A stretch of DNA of 64,000 bases from DASYXT01 sp035934555. GTDB taxonomy: Bacteria; Verrucomicrobiota; Verrucomicrobiia; Limisphaerales; UBA8199. The notes beneath the pieces were generated by a model that made no database searches, had not been told where the DNA came from, and worked only from the letters and a program-made list of their open reading frames with translations. Position numbers and translations under genes: made by a program. Position 1 is the first letter of the stretch, and each line of letters opens with the position of its first letter. Of the stretch, positions 1 to 8,282 are shown in pieces. The stretch is from NCBI GenBank assembly GCA_035934555.1, contig DASYXT010000075.1:62001-126000 (forward strand), in the 5' to 3' direction.

Positions 1-1
1 C

Positions 2-1432
2 ATTTTCAAGGGCAAGGTTCGCAACCTGGAAGACGGGCTCAAAGCCGCATTTGTCGATATTGGTTTCGAGAAAAACGCGTTCCTCCATTACTGGGACATC
101 GTGCCGAGCAACTTCGATAGCGGGGTTGAAATCGTCGAGCGCGAAGGCCGCCGCCGTGAGAAGCCCAAGATCACGCAGAAGGACATCCCGCGCGTGTACC
201 CGCCCGGCAGCGATATTATCGTGCAGGTTACCAAGGGCCCCATCGGCACCAAGGGCCCGCGCGTGACGACCAACCTCGTCCTGCCCGGCCGTTACCTGGT
301 GCTGCTGCCCAACTCCGACCAGAGCGGCATCTCGCGCAAGATCGAGAACGTGCAGGAACGGCAGCGGCTAAAGAAGATTCTCCGCGAGTTAACCATCCCC
401 GAAGGCATGGGCGTCATCATGCGCACGGTCGGCGAAGGCCAGCAAACGCGCTATTTTGTTCGCGACCTCGCGTTGCTGCTCGAGGAGTGGGAAGGCATCC
501 AGGAGCGCATGCGCACCAAACCCACCCCGGCGTGCGTCTTCCAGGAACCGGATTTGATCGAGCGCACTGTGCGCGATTTCCTTACCGAAGACGTCGAGCG
601 AATTGTCGTGGACAGCGGCCGCGCCAACGAGCGTATGCGCGAAATGATTTCAAAAATCTCGAAGCGCTCCGCGGACAAGGTCAAACTGTACGCCGATCCG
701 CAGCCCATCTTCGACCGCTTCAATATTACGCGGCAATTGGAGAACGCCTTCTCGCGCCAGGTGCATCTCAAGAGCGGCGGTTACATTGTGGTTGATGAAA
801 CCGAAGCGCTCGTCGCCATTGACGTCAACACCGGGCGGCATAAGGGCGGCAAGGACCAGGAAACCTCCATCCTGAAGGTCAACCTCGAAGCGGCTGATGA
901 GATCTCCCGCCAATTGCGCTTGCGCAATATGGGTGGTCTGATCGTGCTGGACTTCATCGACATGAAATCCCGCCGCGACCAGCAGCAAGTTTATCAACGC
1001 ATGAAAGAGGGCTTGCGCCGCGATAAGGCCAAGACCCACGTGCTGCCGATCTCCCAGCTTGGCTTGATGGAGATGACCCGGCAGCGCCACTCCGAAAGTG
1101 TCCACGCGGCGGTCTATGATGATTGCCCCTATTGCAAAGGCCGCGGCAAAGTGAAAAGTGCGCTGACCATGAGCGTCGAGATTCAACGCAAGCTGGGCGA
1201 GATTCTGAAAAAGCGTCCACGCGAGGAAAGCGATTTTCAATTGCTCATCATCGTCCATCCCAGCGTGCTGGAACGGTTCCGCAACGAAGACGAGAAGCTG
1301 ATCGTGGAAATGGAGAAGCGTTATTTCGGCAAGCTTAATTTCCGTAAAGACCCGGCGCTGCACGCCGAGCAATTCCGGATTGTCAATATGGCCACCAATG
1401 AAGAGCTAGCCAGCGTGGGGGGGCGGGAGTAG
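2..1432 (+). CDS. rng: Ribonuclease E/G family endoribonuclease, 5' end outside the window
   Basis: This is the C-terminal part of an RNase E/G-type single-strand endoribonuclease, which acts in rRNA maturation and mRNA decay. The frame is open from base 2, and its first residues (GKVRNLEDGLKAAFVDIGFE) are the S1 RNA-binding domain, so the true start lies left of the window. A GTG at 101 is internal. The metal-binding aspartates of the DNase I-like subdomain are visible in EALVAIDVNTG and GLIVLDFIDM. The zinc-link motif CPYCKGRGK follows at about 1126-1152. The protein ends soon after the small domain, without the long disordered scaffold tail of proteobacterial RNase E, so it is built like RNase G. 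The 476 visible codons are near full length for RNase G. Family assignment is firm; the choice between rng and rne is by length only. Confidence 0.95.
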   Translation: MFKGKVRNLEDGLKAAFVDIGFEKNAFLHYWDIVPSNFDSGVEIVEREGRRREKPKITQKDIPRVYPPGSDIIVQVTKGPIGTKGPRVTTNLVLPGRYLVLLPNSDQSGISRKIENVQERQRLKKILRELTIPEGMGVIMRTVGEGQQTRYFVRDLALLLEEWEGIQERMRTKPTPACVFQEPDLIERTVRDFLTEDVERIVVDSGRANERMREMISKISKRSADKVKLYADPQPIFDRFNITRQLENAFSRQVHLKSGGYIVVDETEALVAIDVNTGRHKGGKDQETSILKVNLEAADEISRQLRLRNMGGLIVLDFIDMKSRRDQQQVYQRMKEGLRRDKAKTHVLPISQLGLMEMTRQRHSESVHAAVYDDCPYCKGRGKVKSALTMSVEIQRKLGEILKKRPREESDFQLLIIVHPSVLERFRNEDEKLIVEMEKRYFGKLNFRKDPALHAEQFRIVNMATNEELASVGGRE

Positions 1433-1438
1433 GCGGCG

Positions 1439-1897
1439 CTAATCAATTCGCTTCAGGATCACCAACCAGGCCGTTTCATTGGGCGCATCGCCGGCGGGGA
1501 CGAGAATCTCGTTCTTGGGCAAGGCCCCTTTGACCTTGGCCACCTGTTTGCCTTTGCCGAACAAGGTCACCTCAACGATCGAGTTTCCCAGCGCCCGCAC
1601 GTCCAACTCGCATTTGGGACTCACCGTGATGCGCTTTTGAGCGCTCGAGGCGGTAAACTCTACTCGCCGCACTTCAAAGTAGTTCTTCCATTTGAGCGCG
1701 CGCAACCGGTTGCGCAAATCGATTTGCAAGGGCTGGTAATTCTTCCCGGGGGGAGGCTTGGAATCGTCGGTCGCCCACACCAGGACGGCTTGGATCTTCA
1801 TCTCCTCGCCCTGCGCAGACCAAGCCAACCAGCCGAGGCAGTTCAGGCCCAGTACCAGCCACACGGCCAGGCGCGGCGGAAGCAATCGTGCTCTCAT
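1439..1897 (-). CDS. Secreted protein of unknown function, third gene of a sigma/anti-sigma operon
   Basis: I do not recognise this family. The 152-residue product has a basic N-terminus and a hydrophobic segment (about residues 8-28) ending in a plausible signal-peptidase site near AQGEE, so it is probably exported. The mature part is predicted beta-rich and has no cysteines arranged for a metal or disulfide motif. It starts 3 bp after the anti-sigma stop codon and must be co-transcribed with it and the sigma factor. That placement suggests a periplasmic partner or sensor of the anti-sigma factor, but no sequence motif supports this directly. It converges on the RNase gene, with 6 bp between the two stop codons. 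Confidence 0.75.
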   Translation of the reverse strand: MRARLLPPRLAVWLVLGLNCLGWLAWSAQGEEMKIQAVLVWATDDSKPPPGKNYQPLQIDLRNRLRALKWKNYFEVRRVEFTASSAQKRITVSPKCELDVRALGNSIVEVTLFGKGKQVAKVKGALPKNEILVPAGDAPNETAWLVILKRID

Positions 1898-1900
1898 TAA

Positions 1901-2380
1901 TTAGTTCGCATCGTCCGTGCGGTCGTTATCGGCGGGGTAAGGCAGCCAAACGAACGTCGCCCCGGCGGAGTAGTCGTGATAAATCATCGCCCCCGAATCG
2001 GCCAGGGCGGTTTCCATCGCCGGCACATGCTCGCCCGGGAGTAACAACAAAACCGCAGCAATCAGCAACGCCAGCCCGGTTGCCGGCATCAACAGCCGCC
2101 GCAGCCACGCCCCCCAAGCCCCGCCTGACTCCCGCCGCTCGGTTTCCGGCCCCCGTCGCTCGATTTCCCGCCGGATTTTCGACCAATAAAAATCGCGGCT
2201 CTCGGACAGCTTCATGCCCTCTTCGAACCCAGCCAAGGCGTTGTGAGTTTGGCGCAATTCGCCCGCCAGCGCGGCCTGTTCCGGGTCCTCAGCGAGCCGG
2301 TCGGCGAGTTGACGGGCATCGGCCTCGGACAGTTCACCGTCCAGGTACGCCTGCAACTTCAGTTGTGCGTCGTAATTCAT
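1901..2380 (-). CDS. Membrane anti-sigma factor
   Basis: A 159-residue single-pass membrane protein that probably sequesters the ECF sigma factor encoded just upstream. The N-terminus (NYDAQLKLQAYLDGELSEAD) resembles the anti-sigma domain seen in RseA/zf-HC2-type regulators, but the usual HxxxCxxC zinc motif is absent. One strongly hydrophobic helix lies at about residues 96-117, followed by a short extracytoplasmic tail. I prefer the ATG at 2380, preceded by GAAGA; an in-frame GTG at 2413 would add 11 residues. The sigma gene ends 41 bp upstream and the next gene starts 3 bp downstream, so the three form an operon. Function is inferred from layout plus topology. Confidence 0.8.
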   Translation of the reverse strand: MNYDAQLKLQAYLDGELSEADARQLADRLAEDPEQAALAGELRQTHNALAGFEEGMKLSESRDFYWSKIRREIERRGPETERRESGGAWGAWLRRLLMPATGLALLIAAVLLLLPGEHVPAMETALADSGAMIYHDYSAGATFVWLPYPADNDRTDDAN

Positions 2381-2421
2381 TTTCTTCGCGCGGCTCGGGT
2401 CTGACGCCGCCACCCAGTATC

Positions 2422-3015
2422 TTAATCTTGTTTGTTCAAATCGGCCAGCAACGCAGCCATCTTGCGGCGCGCATAAAACAGGCGCGACATAACCGTCCCG
2501 ATGGAGCAGTTCATCACTTTGGCAATCTGCTTATATTCCATGTCTTCAAATTCGTGCAGCACCAGCGCGGTGCGGTGTTCATTCGACAATTGGCTCAAAG
2601 CGCGGTCGATGCGCCGGCGCAACTCGGCGCGCTCCAAACCCGCGGTCGGGTTGACCGTCACGACCGGCATTTGGCGTTCCACTCCGCCGGTCTCCTCGTT
2701 CATTTCTTCGATGGATTCAGTGCGCTGCCGTTTATGCTTGCGCAACTGGTCCAGGCAAAGATTAATGACAATGCGGGTCATCCAGGTGCCGAAGCTCGCT
2801 TCACCCTGGAACTGCTTTAGCCGCTGCCAGCCTTTCACCCAGGCTTCCTGAGAAAGATCAATCGCTTCTTCTTCATTCCTCATCATGCTGTACGCCCGGG
2901 CGTAAATCTTATCGCGGTGTCGAGCGACCAGCTCCTCGAAAGCAGCCATGTCGCCGCTCTGCGCGCTCCGGACCAGCGCCGCATCTTCGGCGGAGGAATA
3001 GTTTATTTCTGTCAT
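2422..3015 (-). CDS. RNA polymerase sigma factor, ECF (RpoE-like) subfamily
   Basis: A 197-residue sigma-70 family factor with only regions 2 and 4, which is the extracytoplasmic-function type. Region 2 (about residues 24-95) contains the core-binding helix RNEEEAIDLSQEAWVKGW and the -10-recognition segment ending in LRKHKR. Region 4 (about residues 135-190) contains ALVLHEFEDMEYKQIAK followed by the helix-turn-helix GTVMSRLFYARRKM. The ATG at 3015 begins MTEINYSSAEDAAL, the usual short lead into region 2; a longer frame to 3204 only runs back into hisB. It is followed by an anti-sigma gene, so its activity is probably set by an envelope signal. The target promoters cannot be read from this window. 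Confidence 0.93.
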   Translation of the reverse strand: MTEINYSSAEDAALVRSAQSGDMAAFEELVARHRDKIYARAYSMMRNEEEAIDLSQEAWVKGWQRLKQFQGEASFGTWMTRIVINLCLDQLRKHKRQRTESIEEMNEETGGVERQMPVVTVNPTAGLERAELRRRIDRALSQLSNEHRTALVLHEFEDMEYKQIAKVMNCSIGTVMSRLFYARRKMAALLADLNKQD

Positions 3016-3053
3016 CGGTTCGACGCCGGCCAGCCATGCGCTATTCAAGGAGG

Positions 3054-3725
3054 CTAGAGTTTTCCCTTGGTCGAGGGCAGCCGGCCGGCTATTCGCGGAT
3101 CTCTTTGACACGCAATATCTAGCGCTTTGGCAAATGCCTTGAACAAAGCCTCCGCAATGTGGTGCGGCTCGTCTCCATACAGCAACTCCAAGTGCAGGTT
3201 GCACCTGGCTTCATTCGCGAATGCTTGAAAAAACTCCCGTGCCAGGCCGAAGCGGAAGGCGGTGGAGTCGTCCTGCGTCCGTTCTGCCTTCGTTAATCTC
3301 TTATAGGCGACGTCATTCAAGCCTCGCCAGACCAGGTAAGGCCGGCCGCTGAAATCTATGACGCAGCGCGCCAGGCACTCGTCCATGGGCACATAGGCCT
3401 CACCCGTCCAGGGGTTGCGGGGGTCAAAGCCGGTTCCATAGCGCCGGATGCCCTTCTTATCTCCCAAAGCCGCGCGCATCGCCTGGCCCAGGGCCAAGCC
3501 GCTGTCTTCGACTGTGTGGTGCCCATCCACCGCCAAATCCCCCTGGGCAGTTAGCTCCAGGTCGAGCACCGCGTGCTTGGCCAACAGTGTCAACATGTGA
3601 TCGAAAAATGCGATTCCCGTGCGGACCTTGGCTTTGCCATGCCCCTCCAGCACGACTTTGACCCGGATACGGGTTTCGGCGGTTGTTCGAATGATTTGCG
3701 CCTGCCGCGGTGTCATCCTGGGCAT
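3054..3725 (-). CDS. hisB: Imidazoleglycerol-phosphate dehydratase
   Basis: Catalyses dehydration of imidazole glycerol phosphate to imidazole acetol phosphate in histidine synthesis, in the cytoplasm. The 223-residue protein shows the two-fold repeat of the family with its metal-binding histidine clusters: FFDHML near residue 41 and GHHTVEDSG near 68 in the first half, and DEPHHIAEALFKAFA near 187 in the second. It is monofunctional; there is no fused histidinol-phosphatase domain. No other his gene lies next to it, and hisC is 21 kb away, so the pathway is dispersed in this genome. The sigma-factor gene starts 38 bp after its stop on the same strand. Confidence 0.97.
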   Translation of the reverse strand: MPRMTPRQAQIIRTTAETRIRVKVVLEGHGKAKVRTGIAFFDHMLTLLAKHAVLDLELTAQGDLAVDGHHTVEDSGLALGQAMRAALGDKKGIRRYGTGFDPRNPWTGEAYVPMDECLARCVIDFSGRPYLVWRGLNDVAYKRLTKAERTQDDSTAFRFGLAREFFQAFANEARCNLHLELLYGDEPHHIAEALFKAFAKALDIACQRDPRIAGRLPSTKGKL

Positions 3726-3821
3726 TAAACCAGACCGGCTGGATAAAGCGCAACCTTTGTGGCGCGGATCTGTGGCACGTCTAGGAGTGAACAGGCAGGC
3801 GTCCGAGCCTCGGATTGCTGG

Positions 3822-4766
3822 TTAGCGCGGCGGCGGCATCGTGCCGCTGGAGTGTGCTGACGTCCGATCGCGCATCCACATCCAATCATGGAAATCCTGC
3901 AGGCTAGTGACTGGCGCCCGGTGCCCCTTTTTCGGGGATGAGCTGAGCCACTTATGACTTTCGGAATGGCCGTCAGCAAAGGCCAAGCCGCAGCCACCGT
4001 TGTGGTAAGTGCCCGGTGCGTCGATCCACAGCGGATGCTCCATGCCGAAGGCAAAGGCGGCGTCGTTGAGATTATGTGCGTCTTCATCGACGAGTACCCA
4101 GAGCATCGCGGGCCCGGGCGCACGAATGCCGGACATCTTGCCGTAGGTGAACCAAGGAGTATCGCGGCGGTGATCGTCCTGATTATTCAGCCACGGGCCG
4201 TTGACGGGCAGCGTGGGCGCGCCCGAGTGTTGGCCGTAAGCCTGGTCGAATGCGGGGCAGATGGTACCGACAGCCTGGCTCATGGAGAAAGTGCGAGCCG
4301 CCGGAACGGTTCGGCCGAGCCACGCCGGGTCGGCGCCCTGATACAACCCGGTGCGCGTGTCACCTGGGCAATGAAACACGGAGGTGTTGCCTGACAAGTA
4401 AGGCGCAACCAAACACCGGGCGGGATCCTTCAGAATATCTGGGTTGAACTCTTGCGCCCGTCCAACGCCGGCATCGCCCGAACACCAGTTGTGACCCGCC
4501 AGCGTGTTGGCGTCATCGGGGTTTGGAGGAAACAGATCGTGGTAGTCCGTGACGTAAAGCGTGAGCGCCGTCATCAACTGCTTGCCGTTGTTAAGGCAGT
4601 AAACCCCCTGGGTCTTTTTCTTGCTGTGTGAAAATGCCGTCAGCAGCAGGGCCGCAAGAATTCCGATCACCGCAATAACCACGAGCAATTCGGTTAGACT
4701 AAAAGCAGCCGGGTCATCCAACTCTGAGCTCTCGCGCCAGATCGGTTGCCGCCCATCTGCCTTCAT
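3822..4766 (-). CDS. Prepilin-type pseudopilin with DUF1559-like C-terminal domain
   Basis: A 314-residue protein with a class III prepilin signal: a 21-residue leader, then FSLTELLVVIAVIGILAALL, in which the hydrophobic helix follows the peptidase cleavage point and the +5 glutamate is present. The remaining 270 residues include HNWCSG, a CPGD motif and FADGHSESHKW near the C-terminus, the last being the hallmark ending of the H-X9-DG-type pseudopilin family. Such genes occur in many copies in Verrucomicrobia and Planctomycetes. No secretion or pilus assembly genes are nearby, so this is an orphan copy, and its role in type II secretion or at the cell surface is unknown. Confidence 0.85.
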   Translation of the reverse strand: MKADGRQPIWRESSELDDPAAFSLTELLVVIAVIGILAALLLTAFSHSKKKTQGVYCLNNGKQLMTALTLYVTDYHDLFPPNPDDANTLAGHNWCSGDAGVGRAQEFNPDILKDPARCLVAPYLSGNTSVFHCPGDTRTGLYQGADPAWLGRTVPAARTFSMSQAVGTICPAFDQAYGQHSGAPTLPVNGPWLNNQDDHRRDTPWFTYGKMSGIRAPGPAMLWVLVDEDAHNLNDAAFAFGMEHPLWIDAPGTYHNGGCGLAFADGHSESHKWLSSSPKKGHRAPVTSLQDFHDWMWMRDRTSAHSSGTMPPPR

Positions 4767-4900
4767 ACCATTAAGCTGATAGAACTTTCTCGGGAGTTGT
4801 CAACCCAGCAACGAAGTTGACGGAGCGGACACACTTCTGATGGCGGCCCCGCAGTAATCGGCCGACGCAAGCCCGACGAATGGCGGGTTGACGAGACGTG

Positions 4901-6460
4901 TCAGCCGCCATAACCAAACGCGCGGCAGTAGGGTTCGAGCCGAGGTTGGAGCGGCTCGAGTGCCGCGGCGTAGTGGTGCCAGCGGCCAATCGCGCGGCGA
5001 TACACGGGCTGGGCGGCCTCGCTATACGTTGGAGAAAAGACGTGCGGCTGGGCCGCCTTATGATATTGCGCCTGAGCGGGGGTCCAGGTTAGCCCCAGAA
5101 ACTGCGTCACCCGGCTGCCTTCGCTTTGAATATCAGCGACGAGGTCTTCGTAGCGAGTCTCGAGCCACTCGAACCCGCCCAATTCCCGCAAACGCCGCCA
5201 TACATCCATCAGGTCTGCATAATGTTTAGCCGTGCGCTCGAGACTAAGAAAATTGACGTTGGTGGGCGTCAACATCAGGTTCTGAAAGAAGCAACTGAGC
5301 ACAACGTCACGCGGGTCGCGCAACGCAATCACAACACGCAGGGGCGGGAAGACGCGCAACCAGAGGTGCAGCGCCGCCGTAGGGGAAGGATTCTTGTCCA
5401 GGAGCACGTGCTTTGTTTCCCCCAGTCCGCCACTGCGCAGCAGGCTCTTGAGGTAGCGTTCGCCGAGGCGGCGGCGTTGTGGCGCCGGCAGAGCATCCAG
5501 TTGGGCTGCGGTCAGCGGATGCGCTGCGTCCATGGGGGCCAGGGCGTGCCAGATTTCTTCGGCAAATGATTCCGGCTCGTCAAACGCGAGCAGGCTTGGA
5601 TGCGCAGCCAGGACTTGTTCGAGCAAAGTGGTGCCGCTGCGCGGATGCCCGCCGAGAAATGCGAGCTTGCCCGGTACCGGGACGGCATCGCCTTGTTCGC
5701 GCCAGCGTTGCAGCATTGCCGGGGTCAACTCAGCCAGCAACTGCCGCCGACGCTGGTCGGCGCGATCGTAATCACGCTCCATTTTGGCGGTGTTGACCAT
5801 GAGCGGCGCCTGGGCCTTGCCCTCGAGCAACCACTTAAGCGCCTCCTCATAATTGCCGAGCGCATCCAGCACGAGGGCCAAAAGGTGCCGGCTTGAGAAC
5901 CTCAGGCTCGGGTTTTCGCTGGAACCGTTAACCACCGCGCGCAACAGTGCCTCCGCTTCGCTGTTGCGGCCCAAGCGATGCAGCAGCAATGCTTGGGCGC
6001 AGGCCAATTCGGGATTACCGCGGTGCCGCACGTCGCATTGCTCCAGACACCTCCAAGCCTCGTCCAACCGGCGCTGCCGCTCGTACCAGGCAGCCAAGCT
6101 CAGACGCGCCGGCAACAAATGCGGATCGGCGGCGGCGGCCTTCTCGAAACAGGCCGTCGCCCGCTCGGGGCGGCGCAGGCGCTGATATTGTTGTGCCAGC
6201 ACCAGCAACAGGGCCGAATCGCCAGGCGCTAGCTGTTGGGCGCGGCTAAAGCCCTGCTCGGCCAGAGTGAAGTCGAGTTCACCGGCGGCGGCCATACCCA
6301 ACTCGACCCAAAGCTGGGGGATGCCCGGGAAACGTTCGACCAGGTTGCGGTAGGCAGAAAGTGCCTGGGCCGGATGATGGGACAGGAGTTGCTGCTGAGC
6401 GGATTGCCAGCGGGCAACCTGGTGGGGCATGCGTTGAAGTTTCGCCAGGTCCGTCGGCAT
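4901..6460 (-). CDS. TPR-repeat sulfotransferase family protein
   Basis: A 519-residue fusion. Residues 1 to about 230 form tetratricopeptide helices (for example the segment around AEQGFSRAQQLAPGDSALLL). Residues about 268-515 form a PAPS-dependent sulfotransferase domain. The 5'-phosphosulfate-binding loop reads GGHPRSGTTLLEQVL at about residue 270, and the 3'-phosphate-binding region is around LRDPRDVVLSCFF. This architecture is common in bacteria and resembles tyrosylprotein-sulfotransferase-type domains; the acceptor is unknown. There is no signal peptide or membrane segment. It is flanked by the pseudopilin gene (134 bp away, same strand) and a long intergenic region upstream, and no sulfate-activation genes are in the window. 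Domain assignment is firm; the substrate is not. Confidence 0.9.
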   Translation of the reverse strand: MPTDLAKLQRMPHQVARWQSAQQQLLSHHPAQALSAYRNLVERFPGIPQLWVELGMAAAGELDFTLAEQGFSRAQQLAPGDSALLLVLAQQYQRLRRPERATACFEKAAAADPHLLPARLSLAAWYERQRRLDEAWRCLEQCDVRHRGNPELACAQALLLHRLGRNSEAEALLRAVVNGSSENPSLRFSSRHLLALVLDALGNYEEALKWLLEGKAQAPLMVNTAKMERDYDRADQRRRQLLAELTPAMLQRWREQGDAVPVPGKLAFLGGHPRSGTTLLEQVLAAHPSLLAFDEPESFAEEIWHALAPMDAAHPLTAAQLDALPAPQRRRLGERYLKSLLRSGGLGETKHVLLDKNPSPTAALHLWLRVFPPLRVVIALRDPRDVVLSCFFQNLMLTPTNVNFLSLERTAKHYADLMDVWRRLRELGGFEWLETRYEDLVADIQSEGSRVTQFLGLTWTPAQAQYHKAAQPHVFSPTYSEAAQPVYRRAIGRWHHYAAALEPLQPRLEPYCRAFGYGG

Positions 6461-6847
6461 GAAAACAAAAGATTCCGGTAGGAACCGGTGTTTAGAGCCC
6501 CTAACGTTCTAAGGTTCCAAGAAATGCCGCCGAAACGAATTTCCGCCCAACCTCGGGAACACCGGTCCGTAGTTTCCTACCGGAATGACTGGGTTCTGCA
6601 TGAGCGAGGATTGTGCCAAGCGCGGCACGGGTCGCGCGCTCAACCAGGGTTGATTCCCTTGAACCTGTGAGAACAGAGGTATTTCCAAATGATTTCGCAC
6701 GGCTCATCGATTCGCGACTCTGACGAAATGAACAACCATTTGCAACCGAGAACCGGCTAAGAGTGTATGCAGGCGAGCATAGCCGCTGAGCATCTCTTTT
6801 TTCGTCGCGCATCCGCCGCCCTCGGCTAAACTCACAAAGGTGCACTC
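6461..6847. other. Gene-poor 387-bp divergent spacer
   Basis: No credible gene is seen between the divergent starts at 6460 and 6848. Short frames here have no homology that I recognise. The one structure I can point to is an interrupted inverted repeat at 6473-6585, listed separately. The promoter of the histidine kinase must lie in the last 200 bp, but I cannot assign -35 and -10 boxes. Confidence 0.6.
6473..6585. repeat. Interrupted inverted repeat
   Basis: The left arm TTCCGGTAGGAACCGGTGTT (6473-6492) is matched by the reverse complement split over 6558-6566 and 6575-6585, with an 8-base insertion (CCGTAGTT or an equivalent alignment) in the right arm. The loop is about 65 nt. It may be a small mobile-element remnant or a long-range hairpin in the kinase leader. 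Confidence 0.5.
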
Positions 6848-8254
6848 ATGAACCGGTTTGGCATTACGCTTCGCCTCGTCGGGTTGGCCGTTGCGACCGG
6901 ATTGCTTGGCGCGTTGATTATTGCCGTGACACTGACCTCTCAATGGCACGTCAACCAAGCACGGCACGAGCTACAGGCGGTGGACCAGGAGAGCTTCCAC
7001 ATCGCCGATTTGTTTACCGACAAGCTGCGCCACGCCAATGACAAGATGCGCGCCTACGCCACGGCGCACGACCGCGCCGCCTGGAATGAATTCCAGGTGG
7101 CCAGCCGCGAGTTGGAGCAATGGATTATCAATCAGGACAAGGAGCTGACCTTACCCGGTGAGCAGGCTGCCTTGCGGCGGTTGAGCGATGGTTACAGGGA
7201 TTACCGCCAACGCGCCGAGGACCTGCACCGCCGCCTCGAAAGCTCCGGCGAGCCGGGCGCAACGCTCGCCGAGTACAACGGGTTTTTCGATGGCGCCCGC
7301 AGCTTTTTGGATTTGGGTCGCAACCTGGCGCGCGCGCACGCCGAGTCGCGCAACGCCCTCTTAGGGCAAGTCAAGGACACACTGACGAAGCTTCGCCGGA
7401 TGGTGCTGGGTTTGGTCGTGCTGCTATTCGCCTGCGGGCTGGCCCTGGGACTGGTGGTTTATCGTGGGTTAATTGCACCTTTGCGTCAGCACTTGATAGC
7501 CAGCCAGGAGCTGGCCGCGCGCAATGAAAAGCTCGCCTCGTTGGGTGCTCTTGCTGCTGGCGTAGCGCATGAGATTCGCAACCCACTTACCGCACTCAAG
7601 ACCGCCCTCTTCATACAGGAAACGAAGATGCCGGCCGGCGCCGGCGTCGAAGAACGCCAAATCATCGAGCGGGAAGTCTGCCGTCTGGAACGCATCGTCA
7701 CCGAGTTTCTCCAATTCGCCCGACCCAACAAACCCCAGCGCGCGCTCATTCGCGCCGATCAGCCTTTGCGCGAGGTTCAGGAGTTGCTGGCGCCGGAATT
7801 GGCCCAGGACCAGATCGAGCTGGTGCGGGAGGAAGACCCTTCATTGCATATCGAGGCTGATCCAGGCCAGCTCAAACAAGTGCTGATAAACCTGGTGAAA
7901 AACGCCGCCGACAGCATCGGCCGGCAGGGCCGGATCGCCCTGCGCGCTCGCAATGGAAAGCACACTCTACCGCAAGGGGAGATGGACACAGTCATTCTCG
8001 AAGTCGCCGACACCGGCAAGGGCATCCCGGCAGAGGTGCAACGCCGCTTGTTCGATCCCTTTTTTACCACCAAAGACCACGGCACCGGTTTGGGACTGTC
8101 GATCGCCTCACGCATCGCCGAACTTAACGGTGGCAGTCTGCAGTATGAAACTCGAGTCGGCCAGGGCTCCACCTTCTGGATCGTGCTGCCGCGCGCGCAA
8201 GTTGCCGGCGCGAGCGATGCAATTAGACCCCTAACCTGTGCTCATAACGGCTAA
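6848..8254 (+). CDS. Membrane-bound sensor histidine kinase
   Basis: A 468-residue two-component kinase. A transmembrane helix at about residues 9-30 and a second at about 186-205 bracket a 155-residue, mostly helical extracytoplasmic region with no named sensor fold that I can see. The cytoplasmic part has a dimerisation/phosphoacceptor helix with His241 in AAGVAHEIRNPLTALKTA, then an HATPase_c domain. The latter carries the N box (NLVKNAAD, about 348-355), G1 (DTGKGIP, 388-394), F box (FDPFFTTK, 402-409) and G2 (GTGLGLS, 412-418). No response regulator gene lies next to it, so it is an orphan kinase here. The HEIRNP form of the H box is typical of NtrB-like kinases, which often pair with sigma-54 activators such as the one at 48845-50278, but that pairing is only a guess. 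Confidence 0.93.
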   Translation: MNRFGITLRLVGLAVATGLLGALIIAVTLTSQWHVNQARHELQAVDQESFHIADLFTDKLRHANDKMRAYATAHDRAAWNEFQVASRELEQWIINQDKELTLPGEQAALRRLSDGYRDYRQRAEDLHRRLESSGEPGATLAEYNGFFDGARSFLDLGRNLARAHAESRNALLGQVKDTLTKLRRMVLGLVVLLFACGLALGLVVYRGLIAPLRQHLIASQELAARNEKLASLGALAAGVAHEIRNPLTALKTALFIQETKMPAGAGVEERQIIEREVCRLERIVTEFLQFARPNKPQRALIRADQPLREVQELLAPELAQDQIELVREEDPSLHIEADPGQLKQVLINLVKNAADSIGRQGRIALRARNGKHTLPQGEMDTVILEVADTGKGIPAEVQRRLFDPFFTTKDHGTGLGLSIASRIAELNGGSLQYETRVGQGSTFWIVLPRAQVAGASDAIRPLTCAHNG

Positions 8255-8282
8255 TCCCTTTGGGGAACAGGAGGGGACCCTC

